Positions 1 to 6,411 of a DNA stretch of 6,411 bases are shown in pieces; positions within the stretch are counted from its first letter, which is position 1; each line of letters begins with the position of its first letter. The stretch is from positions 1 through 6,411 of the forward strand of contig DUGU01000166.1 in the NCBI GenBank assembly GCA_013331215.1. The letters are read 5' to 3'. Position numbers and translations under genes: made by a program. The stretch comes from Methanoregulaceae archaeon (GTDB lineage Archaea > Halobacteriota > Methanomicrobia > Methanomicrobiales > Methanospirillaceae). The notes beneath the pieces were generated by a model. It did not search any database, was not told where the DNA came from, and saw only the letters and a list, made by a program, of their open reading frames with translations.

Positions 1-641
1 CCGAGCCACACGAACCACGCGATCTGCAGCAGCCCGAAGGCGTAGGCCGCGCCGTTCAGCGGCGGGACCACCGAGACGATCCCGGCAAGGCCGACCGCCA
101 GACCCAGCCAGCAGAGCTGCCTGGGGAACTCGCCGGCACGGAGGCTCGCGTAGCTGACCAGCAGGACCCAGAGCCCACCCAGGAGCTCGCCGCCCGAGCC
201 GCCGAGCCCTTGTGCGACCGGCTCGACCGCCTGCCACAGGGACACCGCCCCACCGGGGTCGGACGGATACAGCGCGACCGCCGCGGCCATGCCTGCGTTG
301 AAGACCATCCCGCTCGCGACCAGGACGAACGCCCACAGCAGGCCCACGACGGTCGCCACCCGCATCGCGAGCGGCGCCGAGGACTCCAGCCGCTGGTACA
401 GGGCGAGCGCCAGGGCTGCCAGGACGATGCCGAAGACCACGTAGGTGATGAGGTACATGACGTGGAGACTGGTGTGGTGGCGCGCGAGGAGCGCGACCTT
501 CTCCATGGGGTCGGTCACGCCGGGGTACTTGACCACGACGAGGAAGAAGGGCATGGCCAGCAGATACGCGGCGGCCAGGTAGAGGGCCGCCAGGCCGCCG
601 GCTCTGCGCCGGGCAGGGTTCGTCCGAGCGATCGTCTTCAT
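1..641 (-). CDS. DUF4386-like multi-pass membrane protein (C-terminus cut by window edge)
   Basis: Partial gene read leftward. 213 codons are visible and the frame is still open at base 1. The ATG is the complement of 639-641, and an AGGAG (complement of 648-652) lies 6 nt upstream, which fixes the start. The N-terminus is basic (KTIARTNPARRR) and is followed by about six hydrophobic stretches near residues 15-37, 60-82, 95-122, 150-167, 176-194 and 199 to the edge. The short charged links suggest an inner-membrane protein. The spacing of helices, the YPSDP loop and the late AYAFGLLQIAWFVWL segment resemble DUF4386, a membrane family of unknown function; this is recognition from memory, not a search. 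It is divergent from a TetR regulator, with two palindromes 64-98 bases upstream of its start, so it is probably repressed by that regulator. Its substrate or role cannot be inferred. Confidence 0.75.
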   Translation of the reverse strand, partial: MKTIARTNPARRRAGGLAALYLAAAYLLAMPFFLVVVKYPGVTDPMEKVALLARHHTSLHVMYLITYVVFGIVLAALALALYQRLESSAPLAMRVATVVGLLWAFVLVASGMVFNAGMAAAVALYPSDPGGAVSLWQAVEPVAQGLGGSGGELLGGLWVLLVSYASLRAGEFPRQLCWLGLAVGLAGIVSVVPPLNGAAYAFGLLQIAWFVWL

Positions 642-704
642 CTTCAGCTCCTGTCTGGTGGCGACGCGCTCGCCTTGCCTGCACGGCGCCGGTCCCATAG
701 AATG

Positions 705-719
705 ACTTACGTTGTAAGT
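705..719. promoter_or_regulatory. TetR operator candidate 1 (15-bp palindrome)
   Basis: ACTTAC-GTT-GTAAGT is a perfect inverted repeat of 6-bp arms around a 3-bp centre. It is AT-rich inside a GC-rich region and sits in the gap between divergent genes. The size and symmetry fit a TetR-family dimer site. Inference: it controls both the membrane-protein gene and tetR. Confidence 0.8.
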
Positions 720-724
720 TCTAT

Positions 725-739
725 ACTTACAATGTAAGT
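725..739. promoter_or_regulatory. TetR operator candidate 2 (15-bp palindrome)
   Basis: ACTTAC-AAT-GTAAGT has the same arms as the palindrome at 705-719 and differs only in the 3-bp centre. Centre-to-centre distance is 20 bp, about two helical turns, so two dimers would lie on the same face of the helix. Promoters for both directions probably overlap these sites. TACAAT at 728-733 could be a -10 element for the plus strand, but no convincing -35 was found. Confidence 0.8.
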
Positions 740-805
740 CCGTCAAGCCCCTCGCCGTCACGGCGCGGCCAGGATGGGCAGGGCCGGCGGGGGCAGAGGA
801 GGCCG

Positions 806-1486
806 ATGGCCAAGAGACCGACAGCGGAGCCCGGACCACGAAAGCCGCTCAGCCGCGAGCAGGTGCTGCGTGCAGGGCTCGAACTCGCCGACGAGGGCGG
901 CATCGACGCGCTCACGATGCGGGGGCTAGGACGGCGGCTCGGGGTCGAGGCGATGTCGCTGTACAACCACGTGGAGAACAAGGACGACGTCCTGGACGGC
1001 ATGCTCGACCTCGTCGCCGGCGAGATGGACCTGCCTTCCGGCGACGTCGACTGGCGAGAGGCCATGCGCAGACGAGCCGTCTCGGCCAGAGCGGTGTTCG
1101 CGCGTCACCCTTGGGCGAGCGCCCTCATGGACGCGCGCGAAAGCAGCGGCCCCGAGAGGATGCGCTACTTCGAATGGGTCATCGGCACGCTCCGGCGCGC
1201 GGGGTTCTCGGTCGAGCTGGCGCTCCGCGCGTTCTCGGCGATCGACAGCTACGTCTACGGCTTCGGACGCCAGCAGCTCAACATCTCCGCCGCCGAGGGC
1301 GATCCCAAGGAGATGGCGGCGGCCTTCCTCTCCGCCATCCCTGCGGACGAGTTCCCCTATCTCCGCGAGGTGATCACCGAGCACGCGCTGACGGTGGGGT
1401 ACGACGAGGCAGCCGACTTCGAGTTCGGCCTGGGCCTCATCCTCGACGGCCTCGAGCGGGTGCGCGACAAGGCCCGACACTCGTAG
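806..1486 (+). CDS. TetR/AcrR-family transcriptional regulator
   Basis: A 226-residue protein of normal length for the family. The start ATG is preceded by a perfect AGGAGG at 797-802, only 3 nt away. Residues 16-66 form the DNA-binding domain: LSREQVLRAGLELADEGG, then a helix-turn-helix around residues 37-56 with MRGLGRRLGV and the recognition segment EAMSLYNHV, then the usual NKDDVLDGM. The rest is the helical ligand-binding and dimerisation part. The MSLYNHVENKDDVLDGM wording and the later helices resemble regulators with the tetracycline-repressor-type C-terminal domain (TetR_C_1), though that does not show that the ligand is tetracycline. The protein presumably binds the twin palindromes at 705-739, repressing itself and the divergent membrane protein until an unknown small molecule releases it. 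Family assignment is firm; ligand is unknown. Confidence 0.93.
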   Translation: MAKRPTAEPGPRKPLSREQVLRAGLELADEGGIDALTMRGLGRRLGVEAMSLYNHVENKDDVLDGMLDLVAGEMDLPSGDVDWREAMRRRAVSARAVFARHPWASALMDARESSGPERMRYFEWVIGTLRRAGFSVELALRAFSAIDSYVYGFGRQQLNISAAEGDPKEMAAAFLSAIPADEFPYLREVITEHALTVGYDEAADFEFGLGLILDGLERVRDKARHS

Positions 1487-1540
1487 GGCGGGCCAGGTTC
1501 GACTGAGACCTTACCCATGCTTCTCGCGCACGGTCTCCGA

Positions 1541-1546
1541 TAAAAT
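1541..1546 (+). promoter_or_regulatory. possible -10 element of the carD promoter
   Basis: TAAAAT stands out in a GC-rich gap between tetR and carD. The base run 17 bp upstream (TGCTTC, 1518-1523) is a poor -35. A 6-bp inverted repeat, GAGACC at 1505-1510 and GGTCTC at 1532-1537, flanks the spacer and may be chance. If this promoter is used, the carD leader is about 120 nt and holds a small CCCTC/GAGGG hairpin at 1603-1618. Confidence 0.3.
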
Positions 1547-1660
1547 GGAGAGGTAGCCACGTCGCACGTTCCGTCCATCGCGGCGTGCGCGAGTCGTCGC
1601 CTCCCTCTGTCACGAGGGCGTGCCGTTGCAGGCCGAGCCGAAGGCGCCCAGCAGGCAAGC

Positions 1661-1666
1661 AGGGAG
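1661..1666 (+). promoter_or_regulatory. ribosome binding site of carD
   Basis: AGGGAG lies 8 nt before the ATG at 1675. It matters because that ATG opens a different frame from most of the CarD coding sequence. A proper ribosome site here supports 1675 as the ancestral start and the break downstream as a frameshift. Confidence 0.65.
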
Positions 1667-1674
1667 TCGAGTCG

Positions 1675-2218
1675 ATGTATTCGGTCGGAGACACAGTCGT
1701 CTTATCCCCATCACGGCGCCGGCAAGATCACGAAGATCGAGCCCAGGGAGATCCTCGGCCGGCAACGGGATTACCTCACCATCCAGATCCTCCACAACCG
1801 TATGACCGTCATGGTCCCGGTGGAGAACGCCGCGCGCACCGGTCTGCGCAGGGTGGTCGCGGCCGACGTGGTCGACGAGGTGCTCGAGGTCCTGCGCGGC
1901 AAGCCCACCGCGATGCCCAAGGACTGGAGCCATCGCTACAAGCACAACCGCGACAAGCTGAAGACCGGCGACATCTTCGAGGTCGCCGAAGTGGTGCGCA
2001 ACCTCGCCCTGCGCAACGCCGAAAAGGCTCTTCCCACGGGCGAGAAGCAGATGCTCACCAAGGCCAAGAAGATCCTCGCCAGCGAGTTCATGTACGCGCG
2101 CGACCTCAGCGAGGACGAGGCCGGTGCGTTCCTGGAGGACGTGCTCGACGACATCCCTGCGAACGGGCAGGATATCGCCGACCCGACGCCAGAGCCGGCG
2201 CCAGTCGCCTGGCACTAG
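1675..2218 (+). pseudogene. carD: CarD/CdnL-family RNA polymerase-binding regulator, frameshifted near codon 10
   Basis: The gene begins MYSVGDTVV in the frame of the ATG at 1675. It then continues as YPHHGAGKITKIEPREILG in the +1 frame from 1703 and stays open to the TAG at 2216-2218. Removing one T at 1702 or 1703 joins the parts into a 180-residue protein. Residues 1-60 are the CarD N-terminal (RNA polymerase interaction) domain, with the family signature VGDTVVYPHHGAG. The rest is the helical DNA-binding domain with DWSHRYK (residues 83-89, the tryptophan used at the promoter bubble edge in CarD), EVAEVVRNL and GEKQMLTKAKKIL. Known role of the family: it stabilises RNA polymerase open complexes, notably at rRNA promoters. 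As written, translation from 1675 leaves the frame after VV and runs as unrelated sequence to 2346. The next start in the correct frame is the ATG at 1802 (residue 43), which would lose most of the polymerase-binding domain. Sequencing error or real inactivation cannot be told apart here; the otherwise unspoiled protein favours an error or a very recent event. Confidence 0.88.
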
Positions 2219-2361
2219 CCTCGCCGGCCTCGTCTGGGACCTCCCGGCCACTGGGCCAGGCAGCGGACCCTCCCCCCGGACAGGCTCAGTTCGAGGCAGG
2301 TGGCCGGTCCCATGTCGCATGGGGGGCGATTGAATGCCATACGTAAGGTACCGTGGCCAAG

Positions 2362-2367
2362 GGGAGG
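2362..2367 (+). promoter_or_regulatory. ribosome binding site choosing the GTG start at 2372
   Basis: GGGAGG, within AAGGGGAGG, ends 4 nt before a GTG at 2372. The competing in-frame starts at 2300 (GTG), 2312 (ATG) and 2330 (TTG) have poorer or no ribosome sites. Only 2300 has a weak GAGG, 3 nt away. Confidence 0.6.
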
Positions 2368-2371
2368 CATC

Positions 2372-3241
2372 GTGGAGGCGCACAGGAGCCGTCTGCCTGG
2401 CAACAGGCCTGCGATCTGGATCGCGGCTGCTCTCTGCGCCGCGGTGGCGGCTGCCGCGGCAGTGGAGCAGTCAGTCCCCGACCGACCGGCGTATGCCGAG
2501 GCCTTCGCTCCGGACTGGCTCCCCCTCGCCGCCGCCGGGCTTGCCCTGGCCGGGATCGCCCTGCGACTGCGTGCCCGCCCGCGGTGGCCGCACCTGCAAG
2601 GAGCACTGAGCTGGAGCGGCCTCCTGCTCATGGTGTGGGCGGCCGGCGGGCTGCCGATCGATCTGCTTCGCGTCGCCGGTCTCGTCGTCCCGGGCCTCAT
2701 GCCGTCCGGCGTCGACTGGCCGGGACTGGCGACCAGGGCGGTGGCTCTCGCTGCCGCGGTCGTGCTGGCGGGCCTCGCGCTCGAGCGCCCGGCCGCTCGC
2801 TCACACAGCGGCGCGGCCGCCTGGTACGGCTACGTCGCGCTCGCGCTTGCGCTGCCCTACCCGGTCTTCAAGACCTGGTGGGCGCTGGGCGGCACCGTCG
2901 GGCTGAGGTGGCCGGGAGCCGATGGCTTGGCCGGCTCCCTGGCGCTGTGGCTCCCAGCCGTCCCGTGGCTGCTGGCGGCCGCGGTGTCCCTGCTCCTGGT
3001 GTCGACGCCGCGCTGGATGCCGCGCCGGCTGCTGCTGGCCGCAGGCTGGTCGGCCGCCGCCATCGTCGCCGTGGTGGGGCCGGCGGCCTGCTGGTCGCTG
3101 GTGAGCGGGCTGATCGGCGGCGACTCTGACTTCGGAGGCATGGCCGGCTGGGTCTTCGGCCTCTTCTACAGCTGCTGGTTCCTCTGGGCCATAGCCGCCG
3201 CTGCCGCCACCTGGTCGTATCAGGTGCGCAGCGCGGCGTAG
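2372..3241 (+). CDS. hypothetical multi-pass membrane protein, about 8 helices
   Basis: A 289-residue protein if started at the GTG with the strong ribosome site; starting at 2300 would add 24 residues of non-membrane sequence. I do not recognise the family with confidence. Hydrophobic stretches lie near residues 14-31, 49-66, 79-96, 119-137, 150-170, 186-210, 219-240 and 256-282, rich in Ala, Leu and Trp, with arginines in the short connecting loops. The most distinctive part is LPYPVFKTWWALGGTVGL (residues 161-178), which looks like a conserved core because it places polar, Pro and Trp residues inside a membrane helix. No catalytic motif, transporter signature or ATP-binding site was seen. 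It lies 153 bp after carD on the same strand and could share its transcript, but the gap is large enough for its own promoter. An integral inner-membrane location is firm; function is unknown. Confidence 0.75.
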   Translation: MEAHRSRLPGNRPAIWIAAALCAAVAAAAAVEQSVPDRPAYAEAFAPDWLPLAAAGLALAGIALRLRARPRWPHLQGALSWSGLLLMVWAAGGLPIDLLRVAGLVVPGLMPSGVDWPGLATRAVALAAAVVLAGLALERPAARSHSGAAAWYGYVALALALPYPVFKTWWALGGTVGLRWPGADGLAGSLALWLPAVPWLLAAAVSLLLVSTPRWMPRRLLLAAGWSAAAIVAVVGPAACWSLVSGLIGGDSDFGGMAGWVFGLFYSCWFLWAIAAAAATWSYQVRSAA

Positions 3242-3252
3242 CGGTCGCTGCG

Positions 3253-3294
3253 CGAGTCGGGCGCGTGTCTCACCCGAAAAGCGCCCCGTACTCG
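3253..3294. terminator. likely bidirectional hairpin terminator between convergent genes
   Basis: CGAGT-c-GGGCGC at 3253-3264 pairs with GCGCCC-cgt-ACTCG at 3281-3294, giving 11 base pairs interrupted by a small 1x3 internal loop around a 16-nt loop. It lies in the 66-bp gap where the membrane-protein gene and the ATPase gene converge. There is no T-run on either side, so it is not a textbook intrinsic terminator. Confidence 0.45.
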
Positions 3295-3307
3295 TCGGCC
3301 CCGAACA

Positions 3308-5365
3308 CTAGTCGCGCCCGGTGTGGTCTCCGTCCACGTTCAGTCGTTTGAGCAGGAGGGCGTTCACCGCCACCAGGACGCTCGATCCCGACATGGAGAT
3401 GGCGGCGATCTCAGGGCGCAAGGTGAGGCCGAGCGGGGCGAACACGCCGGCGGCGATCGGGAGGGCGATGGAGTTGTACCCGATCGCCCAGCCGAGGTTC
3501 TGGCGCATCTTGCGCAGGGTGCCTCGGCCGATCACCAGAGCGCGGGCCACGTCCTCCGGGTCGGAGCGCATGAGGACCACGTCGGCGGTCTCCACGGCCA
3601 CGTCCGTGCCGGCGCCGATGGCGATGCCCACGTCGGCCTGAGCGAGCGCCGGTGCGTCGTTGACGCCGTCGCCGACCATCGCCACGCGGGACTGCCGCTG
3701 CACCTCCCGGACTCGCAGCGCCTTCTCGTGCGGCAGCACCTCCGCGTAGTAGTCGTCGAGCGCGAGGTCCGCCGCGACAGCTGCGGCCACGGTCCGGGAA
3801 TCGCCGGTCAGCATCATGCACCGGTAGCCCATGGACCGCAATTCGGTCACGGCCTCCTTCGCCTCGGGCCGGACCACGTCCGCGAGCGCGAACGCGGCGA
3901 GGACCCGGTCGCCCTCGGCGAGGAAGACCACGGTCTCGCCCCGCGTGCGGGCGGCTCGCAGCCGGTCGTCGTCGACCGCGATCCCCTGCTCCTCGAGCGC
4001 GCCCCCGCTCACGACTCGGGGCCGCCGGCCCTCCACGTCTCCCTCGACCCCCCGGCCGGGCACGGCCCGGAAGTTCTCCGTCGCCGGGATCGCGAGCCCG
4101 CGGCGCCGGGCCTCGTCCGCGATCCCCCGCGCGATCGGGTGCTCGCTCATCGCCTCCAGCGCGGCCGCGCGGGCGAGCGCCTCGTCCTCCGGGAGGTCGG
4201 CGAGCGGGACCGCCGTGGTCACGCCGAACCGGCCCTCGGTGAGCGTGCCGGTCTTGTCGAAGATCACGACGTCGAGGTCGCGGGCCGCCTCGAACGCCTG
4301 CCGATCGCGGATCAGGAGGCCCGCGCCGGCAGCGAGCGAAGTCGAGACCGCGACCACCAGCGGGACCGCGAGCCCCAGAGCGTGGGGACAGGAGATCACC
4401 ATGACCGTCACGGCCCGTTCGACCGCGAACGCGGGGTCCCGGCCGAGCACGAGCCAGCCCACGAGGGTGACCGTGCCGACGGTCACGGCCGCCACGGTCA
4501 GGACGAACGCGGCCGAGTCGGCGAGGTCCTGGGTCCGCGACTTCGACTCCTGCGCCTCGCGGACGAGCGCGATCACCTGCGCGAGGTACGTCTCCTTCCC
4601 GGTCGCCGTCACCCGGACGGTGAGCGCCCCCTCGCCGTTGACGGCCCCGCCGATGACCCGGTCGCCCGGGACCCGCCGGACCGGCTTCGACTCTCCGGTC
4701 AGCATGGCCTCGTTCACGCTCGACGCTCCTCCTGTCACCTCGCCGTCGACCGGGACCTTCTCGCCGGGCCGGACCAGGACCGCGTCGCCGATCGCGAGCT
4801 CGCTGACGGGCACGTCGACGGTCCCGTCGCCGGAGACGAGGTGGGCCTCGGACGGCATGATCCGGACGAGTGCCTCGAGGGCACGGGAGGCCCCCATCAC
4901 CGAGCGCATCTCGACGTAGTGGCCGAGGAGCATGATGTCGATCAGGGTCGCGAGTTCCCAGAAGAAGCCCATGCCCGGCGCGAGCCCCAGGGCCACCGCG
5001 GCCGAATACATGTAGGCGACCGTGATGGCGAGGGAGATGAGCGTCATCATGCCGATGCGGCGGGTACGAACCTCCTCCGCGAACCCCGCGAGGAAGGGCC
5101 GCCCGCCGAAGATGTAGACGACGGTGGCGAGGAGAAAGACCGCGAGCTCTTGCCCGGGAAACGAGAACTCGACTCCGGCGAGCTGCTGCACCCCAGGTGT
5201 CAGGGCCAGGATCGGGATCGTGAGGACCAGCGAGACCGCGAACCGGCGCCGGTAATCGGCGAGCATCGCGTCGTGGCCTCTGGTCCCCCCGTGCATGGGC
5301 GCGGCGTGCTCTTCCGGCATCGAACTCGCCGCGCCGTGCTGTGCGGGTGCGTGGTCGTCGGTCAT
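3308..5365 (-). CDS. copB: heavy-metal (probably copper) P1B-type ATPase, CopB-like
   Basis: A 685-residue inner-membrane pump that would use ATP to export metal from the cytoplasm. An AGGAG (complement of 5370-5374), 4 nt before the ATG, fixes the start, although the frame stays open upstream to 5773. In order: a His-rich N-tail (His 5, 10, 20, 25, 31) in place of a CxxC metal-binding domain; helices near 42-58, 73-95, 105-126 and 133-150; the actuator domain with TGES (223-226); the metal site CPH (326-328) in helix 6; the phosphorylated Asp370 in [11 protein letters not shown] (409-410), the P1B nucleotide-binding marker; TGD (520-522); GDGVND (565-570); NLGWAIGYN (623-631) in helix 7 and [12 protein letters not shown] (658-669) in helix 8. 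CPH plus a His-rich tail is typical of the CopB (P1B-3) group, linked to Cu(II) or Cu(I)/Ag(I). The helix-8 motif has SS where that group usually has ST, so metal specificity is inferred. No copper chaperone or CsoR/CopY-type regulator is adjacent. Confidence 0.93.
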   Translation of the reverse strand: MTDDHAPAQHGAASSMPEEHAAPMHGGTRGHDAMLADYRRRFAVSLVLTIPILALTPGVQQLAGVEFSFPGQELAVFLLATVVYIFGGRPFLAGFAEEVRTRRIGMMTLISLAITVAYMYSAAVALGLAPGMGFFWELATLIDIMLLGHYVEMRSVMGASRALEALVRIMPSEAHLVSGDGTVDVPVSELAIGDAVLVRPGEKVPVDGEVTGGASSVNEAMLTGESKPVRRVPGDRVIGGAVNGEGALTVRVTATGKETYLAQVIALVREAQESKSRTQDLADSAAFVLTVAAVTVGTVTLVGWLVLGRDPAFAVERAVTVMVISCPHALGLAVPLVVAVSTSLAAGAGLLIRDRQAFEAARDLDVVIFDKTGTLTEGRFGVTTAVPLADLPEDEALARAAALEAMSEHPIARGIADEARRRGLAIPATENFRAVPGRGVEGDVEGRRPRVVSGGALEEQGIAVDDDRLRAARTRGETVVFLAEGDRVLAAFALADVVRPEAKEAVTELRSMGYRCMMLTGDSRTVAAAVAADLALDDYYAEVLPHEKALRVREVQRQSRVAMVGDGVNDAPALAQADVGIAIGAGTDVAVETADVVLMRSDPEDVARALVIGRGTLRKMRQNLGWAIGYNSIALPIAAGVFAPLGLTLRPEIAAISMSGSSVLVAVNALLLKRLNVDGDHTGRD

Positions 5366-5482
5366 GGTGCTCCTGGGGCTCGCGCCTATCAGGGACGAGG
5401 TGCCGGTGGGGCGTGATGAATGTTTGGGTGACACGGGCTCCGACGGAAAAGATTTCTTCCTGCGAACGCATGGTCGGGTGTC
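5366..5482. promoter_or_regulatory. divergent promoter region of the ATPase and the ABM-like gene
   Basis: This 117-bp gap must hold the promoters of both flanking genes if each has its own. No clear -35/-10 pair was found; TTGGGT at 5424-5429 is a weak -35 candidate for the plus strand. An imperfect palindrome, GGAAAAGATTTCTTCC at 5445-5460, is symmetric at 12 of 16 positions and AT-rich in its centre, and could be an operator. The ABM-like gene has no good ribosome site before its ATG. Confidence 0.35.
5370..5374 (-). promoter_or_regulatory. ribosome binding site fixing the ATPase start
   Basis: AGGAG on the minus strand, 4 nt before the ATG at 5365. It decides the start: the same frame remains open for about 400 bases upstream through the divergent ABM-like gene, which is a GC-rich shadow and not an N-terminal extension. 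Confidence 0.75.
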
Positions 5483-5812
5483 ATGACGACGGCAGTCGGG
5501 GTCGGGACCCCGTTCACGCTGGCCGAATGGGAGGTCAGGCCCGGAGACGAGGCGGCCTTCATCGAGGCCTGGGATAGGTTTGCCGAGTGGACGGCCGAGC
5601 ACCAGCCCGGGGCGATCGTGGGAGCGCTCCTGCAGGACGCGACGAACAGCCGCCGGTTCGTCTCCTACGGTCCCTGGGAGCGGCCCGAGCAGATCGCGCC
5701 GTGGCGGGCGACGCCCGAGTTCCAGGAGTCGTTCGCACGGTTCCGGGAGCTCTGTACCGCGATTACGCCGCACACCATGACGTGCGTCGCGATCCGGGGA
5801 CCGTCCGCATAA
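5483..5812 (+). CDS. small ABM-like (antibiotic biosynthesis monooxygenase fold) protein
   Basis: A 109-residue soluble protein of the usual single-domain ABM length. The pattern fits this dimeric alpha-beta barrel family: a first strand ([11 protein letters not shown], residues 11-21), a helix [21 protein letters not shown] (23-43), strands with [19 protein letters not shown] (47-65), the helix region [22 protein letters not shown] (70-91), and a last strand [10 protein letters not shown] (97-106). The WExRPGxExxFxxxW opening and the WRxxPEF segment are typical of ABM and related quinol-monooxygenase or stress-response proteins. No metal or cofactor site can be named; many members act on or bind small aromatic compounds and some have no known enzyme activity. 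The start ATG lacks a good ribosome site (only GGTCGGGTG upstream). The gene is divergent from the ATPase, so shared control is possible but unproven. Confidence 0.8.
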   Translation: MTTAVGVGTPFTLAEWEVRPGDEAAFIEAWDRFAEWTAEHQPGAIVGALLQDATNSRRFVSYGPWERPEQIAPWRATPEFQESFARFRELCTAITPHTMTCVAIRGPSA

Positions 5813-5838
5813 CCGGCCGGGCCGGCAGACCTCTTTTT
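5813..5838 (+). terminator. possible intrinsic terminator after the ABM-like gene
   Basis: CCGGCC-G-GGCCGG at 5813-5825 starts directly after the TAA and can fold as a 5-bp GC stem with a 3-nt loop. A run of five T lies at 5834-5838, about 8 nt past the stem, which is further than usual. Confidence 0.4.
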
Positions 5839-5851
5839 CAACGGCGGGGCG

Positions 5852-6411
5852 CTAGTCCTCGGCCTCGACCTCGACCTCCTCCCAGAACCCGGTGAACGCG
5901 TCCCAGCACCGCTCGCGCAGCTCCGCGACGGCCCACTCATCGATCGCGCCGTCCTGCCCCTCGTACAGCCCGCGGTTCAGCTCGACCGCCACCCAGGGGA
6001 TGCCGCGGTGCCAGTAGTGCGCCATCGGGGTGAATCCGCCAGGGAAGGGCCGGTTGATCGCGACCTCGCCCTCGGGGAACCGGTCGCGGAAATGCGCAGC
6101 GAGCGACCTCAGCCACGCGGGCGGACAGGAGACAAGTCGGCCGCGGCGCGACTCGCCGTTCGGATCGCCGTGGTTGCCGAGGCAGACGAGCGGCCGCCGC
6201 CGTCCCGCATCCTTCGCGAGGGGCGGCCCGACCGGCTCCATGCTGTGGCAGTCGAAGGCGCAGCGGACCCGGTGCTCGTCGAGGAGCCGGTCCACGGCCT
6301 CGTGGAACGGGAAGTAGTGGCGCAGCATCAGTTGATGGACGACCGCGATCGGCGGGGGTCCTCCGCTCCGGTAGACCGCCCGGCGGTCCGGCGTCCTCGA
6401 CTTGACCGCGC
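5852..6411 (-). CDS. N-formylglutamate amidohydrolase-family protein (N-terminus cut by window edge)
   Basis: 185 C-terminal residues are visible. The frame is open to the right edge through DRRAVYRSGG and PPPIAVVHQL, which match the middle of this family, so the ATG at 6328 is internal. Key motifs: YFPFH (visible residues 32-36); the metal-binding FDCHSM (52-57); CLGNHGDPNGESRRG (76-90), where the family has a Gly-rich loop; NRPFPGGFT (119-127); and VAVELNRGLY (140-149), whose Glu is the likely catalytic residue. The family is zinc-dependent; the best-known member (HutG) hydrolyses N-formylglutamate to formate and glutamate at the end of one histidine-degradation route. Others remove related acyl groups, and no hut gene is visible here, so substrate is open. 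The acidic tail (EEVEVEAED) is unremarkable. It converges on the ABM-like gene. Confidence 0.88.
   Translation of the reverse strand, partial: AVKSRTPDRRAVYRSGGPPPIAVVHQLMLRHYFPFHEAVDRLLDEHRVRCAFDCHSMEPVGPPLAKDAGRRRPLVCLGNHGDPNGESRRGRLVSCPPAWLRSLAAHFRDRFPEGEVAINRPFPGGFTPMAHYWHRGIPWVAVELNRGLYEGQDGAIDEWAVAELRERCWDAFTGFWEEVEVEAED

Noticed and set aside
210..737. 175-residue plus-strand frame across the first gene and the operators
   Set aside because: It runs antisense to the DUF4386-like gene and through the palindromes; composition is that of a shadow frame.
926..1480. 184-residue minus-strand frame opposite tetR
   Set aside because: It has no recognisable domain and lies wholly inside a firmly identified TetR-family gene.
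2309..2323. CCCATG-TCG-CATGGG perfect hairpin before the membrane-protein gene
   Set aside because: Short, with no T-run and no second copy. It may be chance in GC-rich sequence, and it would lie inside the coding region if the 2300 start were used.
1585..2346. 253-residue Arg-rich protein
   Set aside because: Apart from the first few CarD residues after 1675, it is the out-of-frame reading of carD caused by the extra base.
3323..5416. 697-codon open frame on the plus strand opposite the ATPase, and others of 686 and 362 codons in the same interval
   Set aside because: These are shadows of a GC-rich gene. Their translations are Arg-, Gly-, Asp- and His-rich low-complexity sequence with no domain, while the ATPase frame holds every expected motif.
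5366..5773. N-terminal extension of the ATPase to 821 residues
   Set aside because: The extra sequence runs through the divergent ABM-like gene, has no domain, and a good ribosome site sits just before the ATG at 5365.

Overview
The window comes from a GC-rich bacterial chromosome, most likely an actinobacterium. Two things point there: strong G/C third-position bias, which opens long spurious antisense frames, and a CarD/CdnL-type RNA polymerase-binding regulator of the actinobacterial kind. Genus cannot be read from this stretch. No tRNA, rRNA, CRISPR array, insertion sequence or phage gene was seen.

Layout from left to right. (1) At 1-641 on the minus strand is the N-terminal part of a multi-pass membrane protein resembling the DUF4386 family, cut by the window edge. 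It is divergent from a TetR-family regulator (806-1486, +). Between them lie two nearly identical 15-bp palindromes, 20 bp centre to centre, very likely the regulator's operators. (2) At 1675-2218 (+) is a CarD-type regulator complete in sequence but broken by one extra base near codon 10. (3) At 2372-3241 (+) is an unrecognised membrane protein of about 8 helices. (4) At 3308-5365 (-) is a full-length heavy-metal P-type ATPase with a CPH metal motif and a His-rich N-terminus, probably copper-exporting. It converges on gene 3 across a likely bidirectional hairpin terminator. (5) At 5483-5812 (+), divergent from the ATPase, is a small ABM-like (antibiotic biosynthesis monooxygenase fold) protein. 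(6) At 5852-6411 (-) is the C-terminal part of an N-formylglutamate amidohydrolase-family protein, running off the right edge.

The genes do not form one pathway. The clearest unit is the TetR regulator with its divergent membrane-protein target. The ATPase and ABM-like gene share a 117-bp divergent intergenic region and could be co-regulated, which is inference only. The most notable points are the frameshifted carD and the paired operators. I found no convincing undescribed multi-gene system here.
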